A DNA stretch of 12,377 nt, taken from assembly GCA_944385265.1 (NCBI GenBank), contig CALWWO010000022.1, positions 1 through 12,377 on the forward strand, in the 5' to 3' direction. Shown one piece after another: positions 6,730 through 12,377 of the stretch. How positions within the stretch are numbered: the first letter of the stretch is position 1; each line of letters begins with the position of its first letter. The position numbers and the translations under genes were made by a program. The notes beneath the pieces are model-generated. The model ran no database searches, was not told where the DNA came from, and worked only from the letters and a program-made list of their open reading frames with translations. This stretch comes from an uncultured Oscillospiraceae bacterium. GTDB lineage: Bacteria > Bacillota_A > Clostridia > Oscillospirales > Oscillospiraceae.

Positions 6730-7165
6730 CTTCTGTTGTTCTTTCTTTTATTCCGTGGAAGCCGTCTGGTCCCTTTTTTATACCGTCCAAAACGACTGCC
6801 GTTGTATTTTGCCGGATCGTTAGATGCGCTTATCAGCTTTACTGCTGCTTTGGCGCCTGATCCTCTTTTTTACTATTTCTGAATTTTCGGTAACGGAACG
6901 TCCGCTTCTGTGTGGGTTTTTCATCGCCGCCGGCGCCCGCATTTTGTTGAGGCGCCTTCTTATTCTGCTGAGCGCCTGTCGGCTGATTTTTTCTGCGCTC
7001 CTGTCTGAATTGACGGTCATTTCCCTGTTCCCTGGCACCGTCGTTATTTGGAGCGTCTCTTTTCTCCGCGCCCTGCTTGTTCTGTTGCTGCTTCGGCTTA
7101 CGGTACTGTCTTCTTCTCTTTTTCGGCTTCTGTTCTCCTTGGGAAGCAGAGCTTTTTCCTTTATC
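6726..7165 (-). pseudogene. Disrupted 3' extension of ricT (basic disordered tail)
   Basis: Directly after the ricT TAA (7168-7166) the same frame stays open for 108 codons, to TAA at 6841-6839. It encodes a basic, Gln/Asn/Lys/Arg-rich, low-complexity tail with pieces such as EQKPKKRRRQYRKPKQQQ. No start codon is present, so it is not a separate gene. At an A6 run (6871-6866) a -1 slip moves into a frame with the same composition (NGSRFGRYKKGTRRLPRNKR), running to TGA at 6728-6726, which overlaps the yfbR ATG. Joined, this gives about 500 residues in place of 353. It is best read as an ancestral RNA-binding-type tail lost by one nonsense change and one indel. Sequencing error at the A6 run, or true recoding, remains possible. 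Confidence 0.55.
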
Positions 7166-8227
7166 TTAGCTGCCGTCCCTTGCCGAATTTTCTTCCTTCT
7201 TAAGGCTCTCTGTTTTTTCCTCTGATACTCCAGACGGCTCTCCACTCTTTTCTGACATAGCGTCTGTTTCCGTCATACCATTCTCTGCAGTCATTTGCTG
7301 CTCATCGCTGTTTACAGCGGTCTTTTTGGCGGTAGAGCTTGTCAGTCCCCTGCCCTTCTCGTATTCCTCCAATTTGCCCTCTGCCTTCGCAGCAAGATAT
7401 TCCGCTCTTGCCGCTTTTCCGCCTATAACGGTCACTTCCGCCGCATCAAATGTCTTGATAGCGGTATCTGTCTGATCTTCAAGCCTTACTCTCACTTTTT
7501 TACGGAGAAGATTTACGTCCGTCACCATACCTTTTCCAAGCGGCGTATCCACAAATGAGTCCGCCTTCGGCACGTCCTTCACAAGCTCCTCATATGCCTC
7601 CTGCTCATACTTCAGGCAACACATAAGCCGCCCGCAGGTACCTGAAATCTTTGCCGGATTCAGCGACAGTCCCTGCGTCTTTGCCATTTTTATCGACACA
7701 GGCTGGAAATCGTCTAAAAACTGCGCGCAGCAGAACGGTCTACCACATATTCCCAGTCCGTTCAGCATCCGCGCTTCGTCCCGCACACCGATTTGACGCA
7801 GCTCTATCCGCGTCTTGAATATCGACGCCAGATCCTTTACGAGATCTCTGAAATCCACTCTGCCGTCCGAGGTGAAGAAAAATAGTATTTTTGTCCCCTC
7901 GAAATTATACTCCACGTCTATCAGCTTCATATCGAGATTGTGTTTTGCTATTTTCTCATTGCATATTGCAAAAGCCTCTGTCTCTTTCCGCCGGTTTTCC
8001 TCTGCTCTCGCATCATCCGCCGGCGTCGCAAGACGCACGACAGGACGGAGAGGCAAAACGAGCGCCTTATCTTCTACCATATGGTTTTCTTGCGTACACT
8101 CTGCATATTCAAGTCCCTTTGACGTCTCTACCACGACTGAGTCGCCTTTTTTCACCTTGATGCCCGCAGGGTCAAAATAATACACTTTACCTTTATTTTT
8201 AAAATGTACACTTACTACTTCTGTCAA
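7166..8227 (-). CDS. ricT: RicT (YaaT) PSP1-domain protein, RNase Y regulator
   Basis: A 353-residue protein of the PSP1 family. In Bacillus subtilis RicT forms the RicA-RicF-RicT complex, carries Fe-S clusters and directs RNase Y to process mRNAs; it is needed for sporulation, competence and biofilm formation. Seen: an N-terminal PSP1 region, then two cysteine clusters, GICGRPFCC (Cys161, 166, 167) and GTCGRLMCCLKYEQ (Cys198, 203, 204), which fit the Fe-S ligands of the family. After about residue 270 comes an acidic, low-complexity linker that ends abruptly. The start is TTG at 8227 with GAGG (8239-8236) eight bases upstream and overlapping the holB stop. Gene order holB-ricT matches B. subtilis. 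The frame continues past the TAA as a basic tail (see 6726-7165), so the visible protein is probably C-terminally truncated relative to its ancestor. Confidence 0.9.
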   Translation of the reverse strand: MTEVVSVHFKNKGKVYYFDPAGIKVKKGDSVVVETSKGLEYAECTQENHMVEDKALVLPLRPVVRLATPADDARAEENRRKETEAFAICNEKIAKHNLDMKLIDVEYNFEGTKILFFFTSDGRVDFRDLVKDLASIFKTRIELRQIGVRDEARMLNGLGICGRPFCCAQFLDDFQPVSIKMAKTQGLSLNPAKISGTCGRLMCCLKYEQEAYEELVKDVPKADSFVDTPLGKGMVTDVNLLRKKVRVRLEDQTDTAIKTFDAAEVTVIGGKAARAEYLAAKAEGKLEEYEKGRGLTSSTAKKTAVNSDEQQMTAENGMTETDAMSEKSGEPSGVSEEKTESLKKEENSARDGS

Positions 8228-8237
8228 TTCATTTTCC

Positions 8238-9026
8238 TCATTTCTTATCTTGCAGTCCTATCAGCGACGCCATGAGAAGTCCGCAGATATGTCCGTTGCT
8301 GACGTTAAAATCGACATATTCACGGCATTTCTCGAATACACGCGCAATATCCGCGTACATACTCATCTCGCGTTCCGCCGAGAGCACATCTTTCATCCGT
8401 TTTATCGCCTCAGCCCTGCCCCTTTCAATGAATTCTGAAAAAATATTCTTATCAAGCTTCTCCGCCTTTAATATCAGCTCGCATATTCCAAGCGGCGTGC
8501 CATTCCGGACCACATCCATAACTTCCTTTGCGTATTCAGATGCGGTATCAAGATCTGCCGGACCGTTATTCTCCGGCGAACTGAGCTTTATTTCGATACA
8601 TCTGGAATGGATCGTTTCTATTATCCCGCCGGAATTTTCGGCGATCAAAATAAACGATACAAACGTCGGCGGCTCTTCAAGTATCTTGAGCAGAGCATTT
8701 TGCGCCCTTATGTTCATTTTATCCGCTCCGTCTATAATATACACTTTTTTAGCCGCGTCATTTGGCATTACTGCAGCGGAGGAAACGATCTCTCTTATCT
8801 GATCTACCAGTATCTCTTTCTTATCAGCTGCGCACGTAACCGTTATAATATCAGGATGTATACCCTCCTGCGCTTTGCGGCAGTCAGGGCACTTCATACA
8901 CGGCTTCTTCCCACTGCCGGAGCACACCATTGAAGACGCCATGCGCAGCGCGAGCTTATGTTTCCCGCTGCCTTGCGGACCGCTTATTATATACGCCTGC
9001 AAAAGCGTGCCATTTTCTATGCGCAT
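8238..9026 (-). CDS. holB: DNA polymerase III subunit delta prime
   Basis: A 262-residue clamp-loader subunit, a AAA+ protein that helps load the beta sliding clamp at replication forks. Seen: Walker A GPQGSGK (16-22), a zinc module of four cysteines (Cys35, 43, 46, 49), a Walker B-like IIDGAD (about 97-102), the sensor block NALLKILEEPP, and the SRC motif (SRCIEI) typical of delta prime and gamma subunits. It is somewhat shorter than usual (about 300-330). The ATG at 9026 has no ribosome binding site near it; GGAGGTG lies 28 bases upstream at 9061-9055. The frame is open back to 9053, and ATA at 9047 sits seven bases from that site. An ATA-initiated protein would add seven residues that also fit the family N-terminus. 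The end is 10 bases from the ricT start. Confidence 0.92.
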   Translation of the reverse strand: MRIENGTLLQAYIISGPQGSGKHKLALRMASSMVCSGSGKKPCMKCPDCRKAQEGIHPDIITVTCAADKKEILVDQIREIVSSAAVMPNDAAKKVYIIDGADKMNIRAQNALLKILEEPPTFVSFILIAENSGGIIETIHSRCIEIKLSSPENNGPADLDTASEYAKEVMDVVRNGTPLGICELILKAEKLDKNIFSEFIERGRAEAIKRMKDVLSAEREMSMYADIARVFEKCREYVDFNVSNGHICGLLMASLIGLQDKK

Positions 9027-9054
9027 GTCAAGAGCTTTATTTATTATTGCGGCT

Positions 9055-9061
9055 CACCTCC
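9055..9061 (-). promoter_or_regulatory. Ribosome binding site that questions the holB start
   Basis: GGAGGTG on the minus strand. Seven bases downstream in the holB frame is ATA (9047-9045); the nearest in-frame ATG is 28 bases away. The GTG inside the site leads to a stop after six codons. The site therefore points to an unusual ATA start, or to a changed start codon. Confidence 0.5.
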
Positions 9062-9075
9062 GTTGCGATATCCGA

Positions 9076-10563
9076 TCACTTATGATACAGTTTTTGCGTT
9101 TCATACTTTGGCTCGTATGTAATATTGACGCCGAGTTTTTTCATTATCGACTCGTCTACCGGCGAAAGAATAACAGTGGAATGGGCCTCTGCATTCTTCA
9201 GTTTTTCAAGCTGCTGCATCGCCTTTTCAGCCACAGGATCGAATGACGCACAGATTGAAAGCGCCACGAGCATTTCGTCCGTATGCAGGTGCGGATTGTG
9301 ATTGCCGAGATGATTTACCTTCAAATCCTGCACCGGTTCTATTATCTGAGGCGCTATAAGATGCGTCTCGTCATTTATGCCACCGAGAGTTTTAAGCGCG
9401 TTCAACAGCATTGCCGAAAGTGCGCCGAGCAAATTTGACGTTTTGCCCGTTATTATACGTCCGTCGCATAGCTCAATAGCCGCAGCCGGCTTTCCGGTCT
9501 CCTCTTCTATCTTGAGCGATGCCGTTGTAACCGCTCTGTCCTCTGTCGTAAGACCCATGCTTTTCATCAGAAATTCTATACGGGTGACATCCGATCCGTC
9601 GGACAGACCCTTGACCTTCGTCGCCATCGCGGCGTAATACCGGCGGATTATCTCTTGCTTTGAGGCTGCTTCGACTGCGTCATTATCAAAAATGCAGTAT
9701 CCAGCCATGTTTACACCCATATCCGTAGGCGATTTATACGGCGATGAGCCCGATATCCCCTGGAACATTGAGAGCATGACCGGAAAAATATCGACGTCCC
9801 TGTTATAATTCACCGCCCGCTCCCCATACGCCTCGAGATGGTACGGATCTATCATATTGACGTCATTCAAATCCGCAGTCGCCGCCTCATAAGCCAAATT
9901 CACAGGATGCCTGAGCGGAAGGTTCCATATCGGGAACGTCTCAAACTTCGCGTATCCCGACTTTATCCCGCGCTTATGGTCATGATAAAGCTGGCTGAGA
10001 CATGTCGCCATTTTTCCGCTGCCGGGTCCGGGCGCCGTAACTACAACGAGCGAGCGTGACGTCTCGATATACTCGTTTTTCCCATAGCCGTCGTCGCTGA
10101 GTATAAGCGGGATATTCGAAGGATACCCGGATATTGGATAATGGCGGTATACTTTAACGCCGAGCGATTCAAGCCGCTTTTGAAACGCCTGCGCCCCCGT
10201 AAGCTGATCTGAATAGCATGTCAAAACGACGCTTCCTACATAAAGCCCGTACTCCCTGAACGCGTCTATAAGCCTGAGCACGTCCAGATCGTACGTTATG
10301 CCGAGGTCCCCGCGGACTTTATTTTTCTCTATATCCGCGGCGTTTATGACTATTATGATTTCAGCCTGATCCTTGAGCTGCCGAAGCATATTTATCTTAC
10401 TGGTCGGCGAAAAACCTGGCAGCACGCGCGATGCGTGATAATCGTCAAACAGCTTACCGCCAAATTCAAGATAGAGCTTGCCGCCGAATTGCTTTATCCT
10501 TTCCTTTATATGCTCAGACTGAGTTTTTAAATATTTCTCATTATCGAATCCCACTTTATACAC
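9076..10563 (-). CDS. DUF1846 family protein
   Basis: A 495-residue cytosolic protein matching the DUF1846 family, common in Bacillota and of usual length (about 500). Its biochemical role is not established. Seen: an opening typical of the family (GFDNEKYLKTQSEHIKERI), a P-loop-like sequence APGPGSGKM (177-185) that suggests nucleotide binding, and the long conserved block around PTDMGVNMAG in the middle. The start is GTG at 10563 with GAGGT about eight bases upstream. It is first in the operon with holB, ricT and yfbR, directly behind a good promoter, with 49 bases to holB. Its link with replication and RNA-processing genes is positional only. Confidence 0.9.
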   Translation of the reverse strand: MYKVGFDNEKYLKTQSEHIKERIKQFGGKLYLEFGGKLFDDYHASRVLPGFSPTSKINMLRQLKDQAEIIIVINAADIEKNKVRGDLGITYDLDVLRLIDAFREYGLYVGSVVLTCYSDQLTGAQAFQKRLESLGVKVYRHYPISGYPSNIPLILSDDGYGKNEYIETSRSLVVVTAPGPGSGKMATCLSQLYHDHKRGIKSGYAKFETFPIWNLPLRHPVNLAYEAATADLNDVNMIDPYHLEAYGERAVNYNRDVDIFPVMLSMFQGISGSSPYKSPTDMGVNMAGYCIFDNDAVEAASKQEIIRRYYAAMATKVKGLSDGSDVTRIEFLMKSMGLTTEDRAVTTASLKIEEETGKPAAAIELCDGRIITGKTSNLLGALSAMLLNALKTLGGINDETHLIAPQIIEPVQDLKVNHLGNHNPHLHTDEMLVALSICASFDPVAEKAMQQLEKLKNAEAHSTVILSPVDESIMKKLGVNITYEPKYETQKLYHK

Positions 10564-10602
10564 AGGTATTTACCTCACAATCCTTAGTAACACATCCAAT
10601 AT

Positions 10603-10631
10603 ATTTTACTTTTTTATACCTTGTTCGTCAA
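10603..10631 (-). promoter_or_regulatory. Promoter of the DUF1846-holB-ricT-yfbR operon
   Basis: The minus strand reads TTGACG (10631-10626), a 17-base spacer and TAAAAT (10608-10603). Ten of twelve consensus bases match and the spacing is optimal. Transcription would start about 33 bases before the GTG. It lies just beyond the terminator of the preceding hydrolase genes. Confidence 0.7.
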
Positions 10632-10664
10632 TAGAAAAACTCCATTCTCCGATATGCAACGCGC

Positions 10665-10706
10665 AAAAAGTCCCCCGGCGGAACAGCTCCGGCGGAGGAC
10701 TTTTTT
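10665..10706 (-). terminator. Terminator of the tandem metallo-hydrolase genes
   Basis: AAAAGTCC (10666-10673) pairs with GGACTTTT (10697-10704), with further CCG/CGG pairing inside. A T run follows the stem on the minus strand, 11 bases after the stop of the hydrolase gene. A T run on the other side (plus strand, 10701-10706) could make it bidirectional. Confidence 0.8.
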
Positions 10707-10716
10707 AAATATCCAG

Positions 10717-11592
10717 TTAATCTTTTTTGCCCATCATAACAGGCGACGTCTTATCTCCCAGCTCAAATTTGCCGGCGAAAAACTTATCGGGATCCATGAA
10801 AGCGATAGCGCAGAATTCGGGGTCATAAAAATCCTTGCCCGTATTTATCATATACGAGTTTACCACCCTATCGCCGAAATTATTGACAAGCGTCGTAAGC
10901 TCACGCGAAGAGCCGGTATCGATGAGATTTATAAATCTGTCTACCTGATCGCGTCCGAGAGGCCATATCCAGTGCCCGCAGAGGATCTCAAGAAAATCCT
11001 CCTTTTTCAGATTTAGAAGAGATTGCTTTACAAATTTGCCGTCTGAGTCATTTACTATTATTCTTTTAAGCACCGCATCTCCTGAAAACAGCACCTTTGT
11101 CCTGCTGTCTATATATCCCATAGAGCCGAAGGAATGACCTGGTATGGGCACGACCCGCAGAGTACGTCCGCCGAGATCGAATATCTCTCCGCCGTACAGC
11201 GGGCGATATTTGGGCTTGGGGCACGAGCGCACCTCATCGCACATGCGCGACTCAAGCTGAGCATATGTCGCTTCCGCGAGCGGTATATCGCGCCATCCTA
11301 TCCATGCTTCCCCAAATTGGCTGTTCCCACCAATGTGATCAACATGCCCGTGTGTATTCAAGCAGACGATCGGTTTATCCGTAATATTCTTTTCTATATA
11401 GCTCTTTAGGTCAAGCTCGCCGTAACCTGTATCGATAACTGCCGCGCGATCCTCGCCGATAACTACATCGATCATAGGCTTTCCAAGTCCGACGAGCGTC
11501 CCATCCTCAAGACCGGAAATTTTTGCATATCCCGGGATTATTATACGGTATATGCCGTCATACATCTTTATATGTACTGTTCTTTCAGCCAT
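10717..11592 (-). CDS. Metallo-beta-lactamase-fold hydrolase (downstream paralogue)
   Basis: A 291-residue soluble protein of the metallo-beta-lactamase superfamily. The complete two-metal site is visible: HGHVDH (residues 81-86: His81, His83, Asp85, His86), His153 in PGHSFG, Asp172 in SGDA and His207 in GHW. The substrate is unknown; the superfamily includes glyoxalases, lactonases and phosphodiesterases. There is no signal peptide. AAAGGAGG eight bases before the ATG fixes the start. It lies 19 bases after a paralogous gene with the same arrangement of motifs, so they form an operon and probably arose by tandem duplication. It has an extra C-terminal stretch of roughly 18 residues compared with its neighbour. 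Confidence 0.9.
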   Translation of the reverse strand: MAERTVHIKMYDGIYRIIIPGYAKISGLEDGTLVGLGKPMIDVVIGEDRAAVIDTGYGELDLKSYIEKNITDKPIVCLNTHGHVDHIGGNSQFGEAWIGWRDIPLAEATYAQLESRMCDEVRSCPKPKYRPLYGGEIFDLGGRTLRVVPIPGHSFGSMGYIDSRTKVLFSGDAVLKRIIVNDSDGKFVKQSLLNLKKEDFLEILCGHWIWPLGRDQVDRFINLIDTGSSRELTTLVNNFGDRVVNSYMINTGKDFYDPEFCAIAFMDPDKFFAGKFELGDKTSPVMMGKKD

Positions 11593-11611
11593 TATTCAAT
11601 CCTCCTTTATT

Positions 11612-12377
11612 TTATTCGCCGTAGAAAAACTTCGGGTCGCGCGTGTTTATGCAGGCAAATTCCGGATCGGCGAAATCTGTACCAAGATAGTACTGATACG
11701 ATTCCGATATGTGCCCGCCAAGCGTGTTTATCATTTTTACAGTTTTGTCCGGATCGTACTCATCGCATATCTTTATGAATCTGTCTACCTGCTCCACATC
11801 CATCGGCATATCCCAGTGCGCCCCAAAAATAACGTCAAAATCGACTTTCTTTATCTTCTCAAGGTGCTTTTTGAATTCGTGCCTGTTTAACACGCTGACG
11901 CCTATGCGTTTTAAAATTGCGTCTCCGGAAAACAGTACTTTGCACTTGCTGTCAAGCGCGCATATGCAGCCAAGTGAATGCCCGGGAAGGAAATAGATAG
12001 TAAGCGTGCGCCCGCCGAGATCAAATACCTGACCCTCTTCAACGAATCTCAGTTTTCCGCCCTTTGCCTGCTTCACCGTCTCGCAGAAGGGGTGCCCCAT
12101 CATATCAAACGACGGATCCATTGCCTTGAGCGCCGATTCTGCGTCTGCTTCGTGTATCCAGACCTCTTCAAACTGGGCGTTGCCTCGCACATGATCGACA
12201 TGCCCGTGCGAATTGAATACGACAAGCGGTTTTGTCGTAATATTCTGCTCAATATACCCCTTGAGATCGATATCTCCGTTACCGGTGTCCCAAACCGCGG
12301 CATACTTATCTCCGACAATAACATCTATCATATTTTTACCCATGCCGCCGAATGTGCCGTTGCCCGGTCCCGCTCCC
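11612..12377 (-). CDS. Metallo-beta-lactamase-fold hydrolase (upstream paralogue), 5' end outside the window
   Basis: The frame stays open to the right edge: codons before the ATG at 12343 read GAGPGNGTFGG, aligning with SGLEDGTLVGL of the downstream paralogue. The ATG is therefore internal and the true start lies beyond the window, by roughly 25 residues if the two are alike. The metal site is complete: HGHVDH (46-51, counted from the internal Met), His122 in PGHSLG, Asp141 in SGDA and His176 in AHW. Substrate unknown. Sequences shared with the neighbour include FDLGGRTL, KVLFSGDA and QVDRFI. The middle region between the HGHVDH and FDLGG blocks differs strongly between the two, which suggests different substrates. 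Confidence 0.88.
   Translation of the reverse strand, partial: GAGPGNGTFGGMGKNMIDVIVGDKYAAVWDTGNGDIDLKGYIEQNITTKPLVVFNSHGHVDHVRGNAQFEEVWIHEADAESALKAMDPSFDMMGHPFCETVKQAKGGKLRFVEEGQVFDLGGRTLTIYFLPGHSLGCICALDSKCKVLFSGDAILKRIGVSVLNRHEFKKHLEKIKKVDFDVIFGAHWDMPMDVEQVDRFIKICDEYDPDKTVKMINTLGGHISESYQYYLGTDFADPEFACINTRDPKFFYGE

Noticed and set aside
6820..7245. 141-codon minus-strand ORF overlapping the end of ricT
   Set aside because: It overlaps ricT out of frame. The ricT frame itself continues through the same bases with a more protein-like Gln/Asn/Lys/Arg-rich composition and fits the RicT tail; the 141-codon frame is its shadow.
8272..8802. 176-codon plus-strand ORF
   Set aside because: It is antisense to holB, which has clear AAA+ motifs; no family features or start signal.
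12100..12324. 74-codon minus-strand ORF at the right edge
   Set aside because: It overlaps the metallo-hydrolase gene in another frame; the hydrolase frame carries the HGHVDH motif.

Overview
The window looks like chromosomal DNA of an anaerobic Bacillota of the class Clostridia. Supporting signs are strong AGGAGG-type ribosome binding sites, near-consensus TTGACA-N17-TATAAT promoters, the Bacillota-typical holB-ricT gene pair, a DUF1846 protein and a membrane pyrophosphatase. No rRNA, tRNA, CRISPR array, insertion sequence or phage gene was seen.

Layout, left to right. (1) Minus strand, 1-1499: the first codons of a gene running off the left edge, preceded by a neutral-ceramidase-fold protein that lacks the catalytic serine and is driven by a perfect consensus promoter. 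(2) Plus strand, 1679-3303: a strong promoter, a 35-codon leader ORF with an excellent ribosome binding site, a hairpin that sequesters the mgtE ribosome binding site and looks like a terminator, then mgtE (Mg2+ channel). (3) 3304-3772: 469 bases without a clear gene, ending in a bidirectional terminator. (4) Minus strand, 3773-5860: hppA, an ion-pumping pyrophosphatase of the predicted K+-independent type. (5) Minus-strand operon 10563 to 6139: promoter, DUF1846 protein, holB (DNA polymerase III delta prime), ricT (PSP1 domain) and yfbR (5'-deoxynucleotidase), closed by a hairpin terminator at 6077-6125. (6) Minus strand, 10717-12377: two tandem paralogous metallo-beta-lactamase-fold hydrolases, the upstream one cut by the right edge, followed by a terminator.

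Two places deserve most attention. The mgtE leader shows attenuation-like architecture: a segment inside the leader ORF and the mgtE ribosome-binding-site strand compete for the same pairing partner. The leader peptide also begins with a near copy of the MgtE motif MDTGGNSG. No known Mg2+ riboswitch class was recognised there. Second, the ricT frame continues past its TAA stop for 108 codons as a basic, Gln/Asn/Lys-rich tail. A one-base slip at an A6 run inside that tail would carry the frame to a TGA that overlaps the yfbR ATG (ATGA). So the ricT tail is either broken twice, mis-sequenced or recoded, and yfbR has lost, or conditionally keeps, its translational coupling.
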